A stretch of 49,442 bases of DNA from Sperchopsis tessellata. Taxonomy: Eukaryota; Arthropoda; Insecta; Coleoptera; Hydrophilidae. Location: NCBI GenBank assembly GCA_033557685.1, contig JAWQRN010000027.1:1-49442 (forward strand). The letters run 5' to 3'. A program made the translations under genes and the position numbers. Each line of letters begins with the position of its first letter. The stretch's first letter is position 1. Of the stretch, positions 20,640 to 33,312 are shown in pieces. The notes beneath the pieces are model-generated. The model was not told where the DNA came from, searched no databases, and saw only the letters and a program-made list of their open reading frames with translations.

Positions 20640-22511
20640 GTAAGTAGCATATTTTTTACATTTATATTAGTTAAGTGTGAATTTCAGTTTAGCCCTTATA
20701 TTGAGCATATAAAATTCGTTAATTGCTAGGTGTAAAAATGTATGATTGTCATTAACTGTTATTATTACACTTTCGCCCAAAATTAGTTCTTAAATAAACG
20801 GCAAGTGGTCACAAATGAGCCTTACAATTGTAATTTAATATAATATAAATTTCAAAACAAGTCCATTAGTATTTACTTCATATATTCAATATCAGCAGAA
20901 ACTTTTTGAAATTAGATGTCATCAAATTTCAAAACACAAGAGCCAAATAGATTTCAAAACTGAAATTAATGCCATTTCAAAAATATAAGAATAAGTTGAG
21001 TGCAGTCTAGACTGTATTTTTGTCTCTGTTAATAATTAGCTGTTACTGTCGTGTGTAAGCACATTAAGAGAGGTATCACAATCTTAAAATTGACTGGTCA
21101 CTATGTTAATTGAATATTTATATGTATATAAAAAACATCCATATTCATATATGTATGATAATTTTAATACTTTTTGGCCGCAAAGATATTTTTATTTTTA
21201 GAAATTTTATACTATTCTTAGAGTTTGCAGCTTCTTAAAAGTCTCTGTATTTCAATTTGTCAATAATTCAAATAGTCTTTTTTGCAATCGGGGATTTTAT
21301 ACAAGATACATACAATAATGCACCTGGAACTTAAAATATTTATAATATACGCCAAAAAGAGTATCTCTTTGTATTCTGAATTAGTCCGTATGACCTCAAT
21401 TACAATCTGAACTTAAAATGAAGCACAGGGCTCTATAGCATTCAATTTGTAATTGGATTGCAGTTTACAATTTGAAAATATAAAATCTAACTTTAAATTC
21501 AAAGTACAGAAGGTATTCAAAAACCTTTTTACAAAATACCTACTGAAATTTTCCACCGCAGAATTGATTCTAAATGCTCATATATTAAATCACGGGATAC
21601 GCAGAGTCTGTGAAGTGTGCCAACTTTTAATTTGTAGTAAATGAACAATATGTCAACACTATGTAATCATTAGTCAACAACCAGCTGGGCCAAGTGTTGG
21701 TCTAGGTATTTGCTTATGGTGGTTGAGCTATAAACTTGATCAGTAATTGAATACACAATCCTGCTGCCTTTCCTAGCATGGTTTACACCAAAAATATTAG
21801 CTTTGATCTAGCTGGAAATGTGGTGCTTCCGGATGTTTTTTTTTTTAAATAAAAACTAGTAAGACCTTTTTTAACCTTAAATGTTCTAGAAATAACACTT
21901 TTTGAACAATTGTTCTCTGTGTTGAGGATGGGATAATTAGCTGTTGAAATGTATATTCAAATCAGTTCGGGATCTAATTTCCGAGGACTGATGTGTGTTA
22001 TATCTTATCATTTATAATAGACAATCAGCATGTAGCCTCAAATAATTTACATATGACCTAAATTTTACTAAGTAATATTTGTTCATGAAAGTTCCCAAAA
22101 TAGTTGTATTAAATATAATTTTCATTGCTAGATGATCAACACCAATTTCAGGGTGCAGGTTTAGATCCTGTGTATTGCTTTCTAAGTTTGAAGAGAATAA
22201 AATAATATATATAGAGCTATGCACATCATTGTTATAAGTTTAGCTCACCGTATAAATTCTAATAACAATAATTTCTAAGCTTTTGAAATATGTAAAAGCA
22301 GTGGCCTTATTAAAATTTCAGGCCAAATTCTTTGAATGTGAGATCTTTCACTCTTTCATAAGATCAGTTATTTCCAGAAATGATAGTATAACGTTATGTA
22401 ACGAATAGTTGTGAAGAAATAAACTTATAAGTTTTAATGATATTTATTTAAAAAAGAATTGATTTCGAAATCAATTTCAAAAATGAATAAACAAATTTTT
22501 AAAATTTTCAG
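20640..22511. other. intron 6, nothing recognised
   Basis: About 1.9 kb of AT-rich DNA. The open frames in it show no domain or codon pattern I can support, and I see no terminal repeats. Confidence 0.55.
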
Positions 22512-22636
22512 TCACCTAGTAAAACAATTGGTCATTCACTTAGAAAATCATTCAGATGTGTTCCTGATAAGCAAAAGAATAATATACCGAGATTTCCAGA
22601 ACAACCGGAGAAAACTCTAAATCTCTCTCATATTGT
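22512..22636 (+). CDS. dystrobrevin exon 7
   Basis: Residues 293-333. The acceptor TTTTCAG ends at 22511 and the donor GTAAGT starts at 22637. Reads SPSKTIGHSLRKSFRCVPDK and, after a lysine/asparagine-rich stretch, FPEQPEKTLNLSHIV, closely following the family pattern SP.K.L.H...KS..CVP ... FPEQPEKPL.L.HIVPP. The last codon is split, with two bases here. The 56-base intron that follows is the shortest in the gene. Confidence 0.95.
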
Positions 22637-22692
22637 GTAAGTATTCATTTACTACATAATAGAAAATTTACTAAGATATTAATATCTTTTAG

Positions 22693-22794
22693 ACCTCCAT
22701 CACCATTGCCTTCTCATAATGGATTTCCAGATGGTAACTTTGTTTCTCCATTCGATGGAATGGGTAGTTTAGATAGCAGATCTACAGCACGAAG
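22693..22794 (+). CDS. dystrobrevin exon 8
   Basis: Residues 334-367. The acceptor AATATCTTTTAG ends at 22692 and the donor GTAAGA starts at 22795. Completes HIV-PPSPLPSHNG, then FVSPFDGMGSLDSRSTAR. This linker after the PP motif is variable in the family; the call rests on the PP continuation, the phase match on both sides and the splice sites. Confidence 0.88.
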
Positions 22795-23210
22795 GTAAGA
22801 GATTATCACCATAATAATTCGGTCTGCGTTTATTAGGTCTAGAAATGCATTTACTCAAATTTGCATAATGTTTTAAATCTTCTGAATCTGAGCCTAAGTT
22901 ATTGTTCCTTCCCTCCAATATCCCTGCCATAAAAACAGGAGATTGGTAGTTGTTCTAGTGGTGTTCCATTAGTCTGGGCCTCCTATATTAGTCTCATCTT
23001 GTTTTCATCTTGATTTTATGTAGCCTTGTCATTTACAACGGTTCCCTGATGATGACATTCTTCACTCTAACCCACAGAGTTAGTTTGTTTTTTTGCGCCT
23101 CAGGAACTTAATGGCCATTGTGTGCAATCTGCTACTTAATATTTAATTGAGCAACCATGACTAACTAGCATAGGCCAGTACAATTTTTCACACTGTACGT
23201 ATTCCGCATT
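22795..23210. other. intron 8 start, nothing recognised
   Basis: Less AT-rich than its surroundings, so it may be transposon-derived, but no frame or terminal repeat is clear. Confidence 0.4.
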
Positions 23211-23395
23211 CCTCAATCACTGGTCCATAGTATCCTATACTTCTGTGCTGCTTAACTTGGCAAAGTTGCAATAAGTCCATTGAGTGATCCAATTGTTTTC
23301 CACTTTCCTCAATCACTGGTCCATAGCCTCCTATACTTCTGTGCTGCTTAACTTGGCAAAGTTGCAATAAGTCCATTGAGTGGTCCAATTGCGGT
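23211..23395. repeat. tandem duplication of a 96-base unit
   Basis: Two copies start with CCTCAATCACTGGTCCATAG at 23211 and 23307. They differ at only a few positions, so the duplication is recent compared with the surrounding relics. On the minus strand the unit translates without stops into a 32-residue repeat containing HSMDLLQLCQVKQHRSIG. I do not recognise the protein sequence. Confidence 0.85.
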
Positions 23396-24722
23396 CTGCC
23401 TTGTCATATCTTATCAATAATTGTACAGAGTATTCCAAATTCAATTCTCTACATGGAGATCATTTCGGTGATCTTAAGATTTAAATTTAGCTCGTTTTCT
23501 TATAGATCAATTGACAAAAGTAGATCAAGTAGATATTCAGTTGTTTTTGTAAGAATGGAAAGGAACAAACTCTTATTAGTTTATTTTAAGGAATTTTCAA
23601 AATCTAGAGACCCATTTATGAAGCAACTTTTTGTTTCGCATCTTTCCAAATAATCAAATTTACTCACGTTTCTTGTTTAATGTAACATAATGAAATTAAT
23701 TACCTAACTCATAGCCACTTGACTTGAATGAATACCCTGTAATTGTTTTATCAGAATCCCCGTGGAAACAATAACGAAAACTTTACAATTGGTTTGATAC
23801 GCTTCAAAATATATTTTCGTTTAGTTAACCTATCTATATCCATGTTTATTTCGAAGGTTACTGAATGAACCAAATTCAGTTAAATTTTTGATCAACTGAT
23901 TAAAATAACTGAGCTGACCATTATTACATATCAATTTGAAATGTAATAATTCATATCACATTTTTCGTTCTTTTTAAAGGATATTTTGATAATTAATGCA
24001 GCGACTTAAAAGTCTACATACACTAAAATGTACTCATAATGAACCTACCATATTTAAATCACAACCATCATAGATCTATAACTATAAAATATAATTTATG
24101 TTTTGGGAATCCTAATATCAAAATGTGACTTATTGTTAAAATTGCAACAAAAAATTTTACAAAATGGTATAAAACCAAGTGGTAATATTTAGAAAAAATA
24201 ACTTGATGATGTCATACAAATAATGTAAAATAAAAAGTGGCTGTGAAAAAGTTGTTATAAGTATTGAAAATACCTAAAAATATGTAATAAAACGAAATTA
24301 AAAATTACGAATTTTTCAGGTATTTTCACAAGCAACTGAACATATAAGAACACGCAAAAGTACCATCAATCTCAATAAGATAAACGAAATGCGATGCACT
24401 GAATTTGGGATACCTATACATATTAAATGTATGCTTTTGTTTTGAAAAGCTAGTAGTTACTAATAATTAAGAAATGTTGGTTAATATAGAAAAAAGACTC
24501 AAAGTTTTTAATATATAACCCTAAAATCTTTGTAAGAGGGTTAAAATAAAGCAAATGATCCACGTAGGTTTGAGCATCTGAATTTTTTAATTCCTTTGTA
24601 CTTCTCTTCCTAAATGTTTCTCAAATTACTAATGGTATAAGTATAAATAAATCACTAATGGTATAAGGAAAGTTATATTCTTACAAATTTTAAATAACGT
24701 TTCATCTCGGATTTTATTGCAG
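23396..24722. other. rest of intron 8, nothing recognised
   Basis: AT-rich, with no supported open frame. It ends in the acceptor TTTTATTGCAG of exon 9. Confidence 0.5.
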
Positions 24723-24804
24723 TTTGGATAGTGCTAGAGATGATGAACATCGATTAATAGCAAGATATGCAGCTAAGTTGGCACAAGAGCAAAGATCGGG
24801 GATG
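24723..24804 (+). CDS. dystrobrevin exon 9
   Basis: Residues 368-395. The acceptor ends at 24722 and the donor GTAAGA starts at 24805. Reads SLDSARDDEHRLIARYAAKL followed by AQEQRSGM. The block DEEHRLIARYAARLA is a conserved dystrobrevin/dystrophin landmark. The exon ends on a codon boundary. Confidence 0.96.
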
Positions 24805-27800
24805 GTAAGAATTATATATTTTGAAATTAGCTTTCTTATTAAGTTGTAAAAGAATCTGAACAAATATAATAATTTATGTAACTATAATCATATATAATAG
24901 AGGGCGGAATTTAATTCTAGTTATAAGATTAATTCATGGATTTTTAAATTTTTTAATTTCTCTCACATCTTTCACTTTAAATTTCGGCTAATAGCTAAAA
25001 CCATGGATTATAATATGATTTGTTAGTTAATATGTTAATTAATTCTGCAAATTACCTAATGACACACAATGTATAGGTGTTTATTGTTTCTAATAACATA
25101 TAAGATTCCTTAGTCTTAATATAAATTTCTAGGATAAAACAACTTAAAAGTTAAAAGAAATAATTATCATTTATTTCAAAAAGGGTTAAATTCGGAGCAG
25201 TTTACTTCCAATAAAACATATTTTCATATATTTTATGTTAATTGTATTTATAAGGGTGATCGATTTTGTACTTTAATTTAATAAAATAAAAAAATGAATT
25301 TAATTGATATATGTACATATATCTTAATGAATGCGATTTGTCTCTTAAAGATTTCAATTCTCTTACCTGTACATGATCTTTTCATAACTTGTAGGTGATG
25401 TTAACCTTTATTTTACTTATCTACCTTAATATATTTGTTCATCAATATCTAATTGTTAAGCATGAAGCAACAATATGTTATTAAATAATTTTTCTTGCAT
25501 GCACTGTATAAATAACCCTTTCGATGTTCTATTGTAGAAAATTTCACAGTTTATAAGGGAATATTATTCGCACAAAATTTTTATGTAACTACTATCTATA
25601 CAAAATTATTCACATAACTTGAAAATGGTACAAGCTATTAAGTTAATTAACCTTTTCACAAAAATGTCTTGTGGTGCGGGAACTGGATTAATACACGGAG
25701 CTTGTTTATATATTTATTTTTTAAAAAATGTGTATTCCCATAAATATTTTTATTTGAGCTCTATAGTTTATAATTTAGTTGCCTCCCTTAACATTTAAAA
25801 TATTAATACCATTTTGTCTTCTTCATAAAATGCAGTTCAGTAAATAAATTTAATGCTTGTTAAAGTAATACTCCATGCACTTACAGACCACTGGTAAAAA
25901 TACTTGCCGCAGCAAAACAGTTAAACTAGTAATGTTAGAAAAGTTTTATTTTTCAGTTGATTTAGAAATATTACAAATAATTCTTTTTTGAAGGTTCCAA
26001 TGCTAAAAGCGGGCATATCCACTATTCACATTTTTTCTGTAGCTGAAAAAAATATTTTTAGGTTTTAAAAGAAAAAATATTTCTTTTTTCTTTTAATTAA
26101 ACTAATTTTATTAATTCGTTTAGCATAGATTTATGGATGATAAATCCCTTCAGTTGATTTCATGTGTGTCCTTAAATACAAAAAAAAATAATTGGACATT
26201 TTCTATTATATTTTTTTTTACACTTACTATGTGAAAAGTAAGATTTATTAATCATCATCTTGAAATTCACAGCATGACTTTGGATTTGGATACCACCATG
26301 CTGACTGACTACCTTCTGAAGACTCAGTTGGTCAATTACCATTTTCATCATCAAAATCATCCCCACTTAAAGCTCTGAACTTATTTACAGGGTAAATACC
26401 AGGGTGATCTGCACTTGGTGGTCCCATTTGGAATATCATCTTATATGTAGAGATACATATAGAAATTCGTAACAAAATTTGTATGGTTTTAAATTGTTTA
26501 TGTAACAAAAATAGAAATATGTACATATATATGTATATTTATAGCATAGCGCTATGTCTCTGACTAGCCGATCTGATGATGGCTTATCAAAAAACTCATT
26601 CTTCTCAGAACGAAGAACCTCATACGTGGACTAACACTCGAAAATCATCTGCTGTATACTACACCCACGATCTTGTGGATCTCATGTTAGCAGAGTTATA
26701 TGCAAGTTTAGTTTTTAAATAGCATACCTATATTTTATTTTATATTCTGATAGATAATATTATTTTCTGTATAAAGAAATAGATAACATTGTTTTTGCCC
26801 AATGACAAATAAGAAAGTTATAAAAGTCTCAACATAACTGCATTTAGATTATTCTATTATTTATTTATTATATATTAAATTATTCAATTGTTTTATTACT
26901 TATGCTATGGCAAGTTTCTTTAATTTAAGATTTTATCAATAGAATTATTTTGAAAAATGCTTTATAGCTTTCTTATTTATCACCTAACGAAAAAATGTTT
27001 TCCATACTTTTCTATTTATTTCTCACCAAATTACGCAATAAAATTGAATGTAGTCCTCCTGTTAATATGTTATTTCACTTTCTTTACACAGAAAACTGTA
27101 AACTAAACACATTTTGTTCAAAATATTTTTATATGTAAAATAATCTAAATGTAGTTGAGACCGTTGAACCATTATTTTTAAAAGTGCCTTTATAATTTTC
27201 TTATTTGTCATTTGATTTGATTTATCTACAATTTTTTTATAGAAAATATAATTATGTACCAGAATATGCAATAAAATATAAAAAAAAATTAATAAAATAT
27301 AGGATGTTATATCAAAAAAACTAAAGTTGCACATAACTCTTCTGACATGAGATATCCTGTATATATTATGTTATTTTTGTCTATATACAATTTAATTTTT
27401 AAGAAAATATTTATGTATCTTATACAGATATTCTAAATATGCCGATCAGTGGACCACTTATACAATCATATCTGACTACATGTCGACAAGCTGGCCAGAA
27501 TTAAATGCAAAAACTAGACATGTCCACTATATGTCATCACTGTGTAATCTGTAGTAAGAGTAGAAGTTTCGTTTTTGCATATGACAATGACAAATTTAAG
27601 AGAGAACATGATGACTACCAAATCAATTTCGACACAATATTTTTTGCATTGGAATCTTCAATTATTTTAAATCCTGTTGATTTAATCTATTTCAATTTTT
27701 TAAAACTGTTTATATTTGCATATCTATTGTGCTTTGTATATAACTTACAAACAGCAATTTCAATATAAATAAGAATAAAAATATAGTAGGGAGACAACAA

Positions 27801-28726
27801 AACAAAAATACAATACAACATGTTGACTAGCAAAAAATCACATCATAGATTTTTAAATTATTTTACATTTTACGAATAACGAGACAATCGGGTTTGCCCT
27901 TTAAATAGTTTATAAATGTATGTATTTATAAAGGGTCATTTAGCAATCCATGATTTCGAAAGTTAAGGAGTTATGAGGGTTGGAATAATACAAAAAGTAA
28001 AAATTTTGACTTTTTAAATATTTCATGAAATTTCCTTTTTTGTAGTTTCTCAACTCTCAAAAAAAAGAATTCATTATCGTACTGTGATTTTGCAGCCCAC
28101 TGAATGCACATTTTTAAGTATATTTTTAGGTTTAGTTTGTAAATGTGATTGTTAAATAAACACAGCAAAAAAAGTGTTGCAACCTATTCTGAAACTGTAC
28201 AGAGGATTTGTGGTTCTTGTCTTGTTCCTATTTAAAGAAGGAAAGATCTTTGCAGGACAATCTTGAAAATTATCAGAAAATATGACTTCGTGAAGCTAAA
28301 TAACACCTTGGAACAAACAGTAAAAATAGGCATACTTACAATGGTCATGTTTTGAAATTATATTTTTATATCATTATTAACACCCCCATCATTTTATAAT
28401 TTATGTTATTCTAAATTTTCATTACAATACACAACAAAAAGTTAATTTGACAACTAATGCTAGTCTGAATATTCTAGCTGAAAGTACAGAAAGACGCACT
28501 TATGATATTTTTTATATGCTGTTATGAATATCGCAGGGGTTAAATTTTACTGTTTATTTTTGTATAGTATCTACAGCAATTATGAAACGTTTTTATGTGC
28601 CTTTATAAAGCCTATCTTTAAATAAGTAAATGCAATACAAAATGTCATATTTTCTATACACATTAAACTTGTCTTGTTATGTTGGATGAACCTTTTTAAG
28701 TGTGCTTTTGCTATCTGTTGCTTTAG
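24805..28726. other. intron 9, nothing recognised
   Basis: 3.9 kb of very AT-rich DNA. An open stretch on the minus strand at 26172-26526 (with GPPSADHPGIYPVNKF and DFDDENG) is less AT-biased than its surroundings and could be an old transposon fragment, but I cannot name a family. The + strand frame at 27505-27768 has a CHHCVIC motif that I also cannot place. Confidence 0.45.
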
Positions 28727-28768
28727 CTTCGAGGGTGTCACCGAAAAAATTCACTTTCTCCAGATACG
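28727..28768 (+). CDS. dystrobrevin exon 10 (42-base microexon, possibly alternative)
   Basis: Residues 396-409. The acceptor TTGCTTTAG ends at 28726 and the donor GTGAGT starts at 28769. Fourteen codons read LRGCHRKNSLSPDT. It starts and ends on codon boundaries, so skipping it would keep the frame. The sequence is rich in Ser/Arg and lies in the variable linker before the coiled coil. The call rests on splice sites and frame rather than on strong sequence conservation, so it is less certain than the other exons. Confidence 0.65.
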
Positions 28769-29059
28769 GTGAGTAGCTTAAGCTATGTATGGCAATGCTT
28801 AACATTTAACCCTTTGATGTAATATATGTTTTCAATAAAATTACAAATTCAAATTTAATATGTGAAAGTACATAAGTACAATAAAGAAACTTTTCTAAAC
28901 TCAATTTATATTCATGACAATGTTTGTTAGTTCTACGGAAAGACCAGTTAAATCAAGTGAATGTATATTCACAGTAAAAATGTCCTATGGAAATTACCAC
29001 AGATCCATTTAAATAAATATACATTAACTACATGCAATACCCTTTATCAGGCTCACAAG
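28769..29059. other. intron 10 start, nothing recognised
   Basis: AT-rich spacer between the microexon and a SINE fragment. Confidence 0.4.
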
Positions 29060-29290
29060 CGGGACCGGCTTTTTGTGATTAGGGAAAAGTCTTTGTGGTA
29101 CTCATCTTCCGGGAGAGACGTAAAACTGTAGGTCTCGTGTATTGTAGGTAAATGATGACCACGTGCACGTTAAAGAACCCAATTCCAATTGGAACACTGG
29201 CAAAATTACCAGTTGTAGGAATCAAATCCCTTGTTTCGGTGATTGGCCATAGCAGCGTAAATAGGTTGACGTTAAATGAACAAACAAACA
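29060..29290 (+). repeat. SINE-like repeat, older copy
   Basis: Shares with the minus-strand SINE at 38339-38523 the block GTAAATGATGACCACGTGCA followed by CGTTAAAGAAC, and near its end TTGGCCATAGCAGCG, AATAGGTTGACG and a tail of AAACAAACAAACA. It has no readable tRNA-like head; the 5' part (GGGAGAGACGTAAAACTGTAGGTCTCGTG) differs. So the two copies share a body and tail but not a head. Confidence 0.6.
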
Positions 29291-29487
29291 ATATTTTGCA
29301 TTAGTTTGAAAGCTATTTCGTTGAAGCTTTAGCGCTTGTCATTACTATTTAATAAACCAATTTTCTCATAAGGGTTAAATTTTAATGCAATGTAAATGTA
29401 TAAATTACTTCATAAATATACATTTTTTTCTATAAATGTTTTTTTTAAGATTTGTTAGTACATGCCCTAATGCTATTAATATTTTAG

Positions 29488-29603
29488 GGCAGAGTTCCAT
29501 CAGAAGCATGTTTAGGAATGGATTCAACAAGGGCACAGAGAGAACTGATTAGTCAATTAGAAGCGAAGAATAGAGAAATCATGAGAGAAATTGCGAGGTT
29601 AAG
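29488..29603 (+). CDS. dystrobrevin exon 11, first coiled coil
   Basis: Residues 410-447. The acceptor AATATTTTAG ends at 29487 and the donor GTAACT starts at 29604. After a short linker it reads STRAQRELISQLEAKNREIM followed by REIARLR, the start of the H1 coiled coil through which dystrobrevin pairs with dystrophin (QR.LI..LE.KNREI..EI.RLR). Two bases carry into exon 12, across the longest intron (9.8 kb). Confidence 0.96.
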
Positions 29604-29902
29604 GTAACTTTATTAATATTTGTTGCCAAATAATTAGAATCATTATGGCTAGTATTCTAACACTGGTTCCTATACTAATTTGACATTGTTATCACGTTGG
29701 TTATATTATTTGTTTGCTTTATTTTTTTAGTAATATTATTAAAAGAACAATAGATTCGATTTCGTACCTTACATCAAGAGTATCACCCCACTTTCATTAA
29801 AGCGTAGTTTTTTTGGAGTATGCTTTGATGGGTTGGTAGTGAGAATAGTAGTGGATGTAAATTAAGTTTCTATGTATCACTGGTTAAACATAAGTGTCGT
29901 GC
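29604..29902. other. intron 11 start, nothing recognised
   Basis: AT-rich, no feature seen before the mariner end at about 29903. Confidence 0.45.
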
Positions 29903-30019
29903 TATCGGGATGACCAAAAAATAATTGCGTATGTCTTGAAATTTATTGTTATTTGACAGCTGACAGTTTAAGCTTGTTTTAGAAATAACAATTGTTTGTT
30001 TGCTGTCGATTACAAAATG
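29903..30019 (+). mobile_element. mariner relic, left end (split by a LINE)
   Basis: TATCGGGATGACCAAAAAAT followed by AATTGCG matches, with a few changes, the reverse of the right end at 34139-34165 (CGCAATTACTC then TTTCACCAACCCAGTA), the terminal repeat of irritans-type mariners. It is followed by the usual mariner leader (TTGAAATTTATTGTT) and by a start codon (ACAAAATGGTAAATC, Met-Val-Asn). The coding region breaks off there and resumes at about 33313. Confidence 0.7.
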
Positions 30020-33000
30020 GTAAATCTCATCATCATAATCATTCCTCTTCTACCCATAGGGTGTAGAGGTATCTTTCCATAATTTTTCTTATTTCCCTCT
30101 AATAAATTTTCGCCACTCCAACGTATCCTGCGTTAGTCTCCATGTCTGTGTCCAATCAATGCCCCGCACTCTTAATACCCTTGTCACCACAGTATTCCAC
30201 TTTGTGGTTGGTCTTTCACTCGGCCTGGCCCTCTGCATTTTTGCCTCCCATATTCTCCTTGTGACTCTCTATGGATAATTCTATTTAAGTAACCAAACCA
30301 TCTGAGTTATCCTTCTTCAATCTTGTCTTTCACTTTGTACACTTTCAGTCTTGCTCCTTTTCATTTTGTATTCTATCTCTTCTTGACACTACCTCCACCC
30401 TTCTCAAGTATCTCATTTCAGCCGCGTGTAGCCTGCTCTTCGGTCTCTCTGTTAATACCCATGACTCACTACCAAATATCAGTATAGGGACGTACTCTGT
30501 ATTAAAAACTGTAATTTTGTCTCTTTAGAAATCTCCCTTCAATTCAGAAAACCCAAGGCCTGAGGGTTCTATACAAATTTGCTCTGCTATGAAGCCTGAT
30601 ATTTAGCACTCTCAGTTTTTCCGGTACTGTCTATAATTCTATAGCACTGGTTATTGTTATAAATGCTTTTTATAGCCTGCGTTAGATTTTTCTCGATTCC
30701 TCTATGTCTTAATATTCTTCAGATGTCAACTATTTTTACTCTATCAAGTGCCTTCTCCAGGTCCACGAAACACAGGTACGCTTCCTCATTGTGTTTCAGA
30801 ACTTTTTCCGCAACCTGGCTCAGGATGAACAGTTGGTCCTGTGTGCCTCTCCCTGTCTTGAATCCTCTCTGCTCATCCTTCAAATATGGCTCGAGTTTTT
30901 CCTCAATTTAGTTACCAGAATTTGCTTGTACATCTTCAGAGGTAGAATGATTGAGGTTTTCCAGTCATCAGGCATCTCACCGTAAAACCATGCCAATGTA
31001 AACACCTCCCTCAAAAGTCTATTTCCCGCCCATCCCATATTTTTCACCATCTCTGGGCATATTCCATTATGACTAGTTGCCTTTCCAGAGTTAAATTTTC
31101 TTAATGATGTGAAAAACTCCTATGTTATTGCATCTGTGTGTCTTTCATCCTGCATATTCATCATACTCTGCATCTTCCAGCAATTCCGAGAAGTGTTCCC
31201 TCCATCTCTCCATGATTGGTCTATTTTCAGTTAGTGCACTACTATTCTTGTCATATATGTTTGAGGGGCCTTTGTTTTTGTTTCTCAATACTTCTCAGCA
31301 TTCTGAAAAACAACTTGCTGTTTTGTAGGCTATGCTTTTTCATTCTTTCACCAAATTCTTTCCATTCGTTTTGTTTTCCCTGTATTACTGTTTCACTTTG
31401 GTTCTTTGCCTTTTATATTCCGCATATGTTTCCAGATTTCTCTGACTCAGGTAATCTACACAGACTAACTTTTTTTCTTGTATTCTTCCTTTCAACTGTC
31501 CTTCTTACTCTACATGCCTCCTTTGCTACCCTCAATATTACATTCTTGAAGTTGTACCAAGCCTCCTCAAGACCTTGTGTATATATTCGTTCTCCAAGAT
31601 CATCCATATATTGCATAATCAGCTCTTGATAAATTATTCCAACTTGGTAATCATTCATTCTATATAAATTTTTTCCTTTTTCTTTGCTTCCGTGCTATGT
31701 TTTTAACTGTACAGTTATGGCTCTCCCTATCCTTCACACTCATCAACAGCAGATAGTGATCTCAGCCCCCCTTTTTATTCTTACATCCATTATTTTCTTC
31801 CTGTTTTTATTTTCTACTAGCATATAATTAACTAACATTTCTCCTCTTCCCGGTCCTTCTCTAGTATACACGTGTATATTTTTGTATTTGTAGCACGTAT
31901 TTGCTATAAATAAAGCGTTGTTCATTCAGAAATCTATCAGCCTTCTCCCGTTGCAATTTCTTGTCATCTCTTCACATTTTCCCATTACTCTTTCGATGTT
32001 TTTATTGTCGTTCCCCACTCTTGCATTCAAATCTCCCATGCATACATCCACCTGAGACTGTAACTCAGCCCAAAATCCATCTTTTTCTTCTGCTGAATCA
32101 TTATCATTGGGGCCATACATTACTAAGATAGATGTAATTTCACTATCCTTCATTTTCAACTCTACCGACAAGTTTTTCTGAAACGCATGTTCCATCTCTT
32201 GTCCATGACTCAACATTAACCCCCGAATAAATAAGTATTTATTCTCGTCCCAACTCTATACATCCTTGACCCTTTTTCTTTGTCTACAACATCAATTTAG
32301 ACTTGCCGAACTTCATTACCAGTTCTTCCTTTCCATTTAATCCTCTTACATTCCATGTTCCAAACATATTTGTACTTTTCCTTCTGCTCCTTGTATTTTT
32401 CAAATCTTTTTCGCTTGCTCCTAAATCGTTGATCACCATCTTAGTCATATTTCTTGCATTGGTCATTATCATATTAGCGCCATTTACTTGCTTTAGTTTT
32501 TTGAGGGTTGTATCCTTCGCTCCTCTGCTACCACCTCATCCTCCTCATAGCTCCAATGAAAAATCTCACCGTTTATTATTATCTTTTTGTATCCCACTCG
32601 CGCACTCTTGCCCTCCTGTTTTTGTTCCCCGGCTATTTTTCTGATCTTTTTTTGAATCTCTCTTTCTTCATGTGTCAAGTCGTGATCAATGTATACTTTC
32701 CTCAGTTTATTTTTATTACTATCTACTGTTTTTCCTCCCATGTTTTCAGCCTAATTATTGTTATTCTCCTGTCTATATTGCTGATATTCTTATTCAAACA
32801 GTATGCGCTTTTGATATTTACTTCTACAGACAAATCACTTTTAATGAATTTTTTTATTTGTTTCTCTGATTGTCCCTGATTGTAATATTATTTCTGCGCT
32901 TTTCCTTCTCATGCCTTTCTGCCTGTTCCTCAAATTTTTGTCATCTCACCTTTCTCAACATTCCATCATTCCTGTCTTTTCCTTATTTCCTCTCTCAGTT

Positions 33001-33312
33001 GTTTATTTTCTTCTGTGCTCAACTGAATCGCTTGAGAGATGAGGGTCATTGGTTTCCTTTGAGAGCTTCTCCATGGCCCCTTTATACTGACCGTCATCAA
33101 TTTCAATTCCTCCTTATCACTTCCCCCTACATATTGTTGCACCATCGGATTCTCTTCCTGAAACAACTTCTGGTTCGCACATGCTGCTACATCCTGATCT
33201 TTCTGTGCCTATTTTAATGTTTTGGATTTTCGCACTTCAATTTACCATTACGTACTCAAAATATTCGCGCCAAACGTTTTACGTAACCTCTATTACTCGT
33301 TCACACACTTTT
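30020..33312 (-). mobile_element. LINE relic inserted into the mariner
   Basis: Minus strand, 3.3 kb, near full length. From 33240 down: a coiled-coil stretch (STEENKQLREEIRKRQ), then IDHDLTHEEREIQKKIRKI and VGYKKIIINGEIFHW (32493-32700), then the endonuclease opening FGTWNVRGLNGKEELV (near 32330) and CMGDLNARVGND (near 32040), then the linker to 31410, then FVDLEKALDRVKIVDI (near 30740) with the first RT Asp, then the C-terminal WEAKMQRARPSERPTTKW (about 30180-30240) and DWTQTWRLTQDTLEWRKF. The second catalytic block of the RT is deleted. The 3' end is a short GAT/ATG-type repeat at 30020-30033. Many stops; inactive. Confidence 0.75.

Noticed and set aside
23211..23395. CRISPR-like array
   Set aside because: Two contiguous copies without spacers in eukaryotic DNA; it is a plain tandem duplication.
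26172..26526. Minus-strand frames with less AT bias
   Set aside because: Possibly coding in the past, but no motif or neighbour supports a family; left in the intron description only.
27505..27768. Plus-strand frame with CHHCVIC
   Set aside because: Single cysteine cluster in AT-rich intron DNA with no partner motif; likely chance.
32303..33217. Several long hydrophobic plus-strand open frames
   Set aside because: They are antisense to the minus-strand LINE; the Phe/Leu/Ser-rich composition is what the reverse of Lys/Glu/Asn-rich coding gives.
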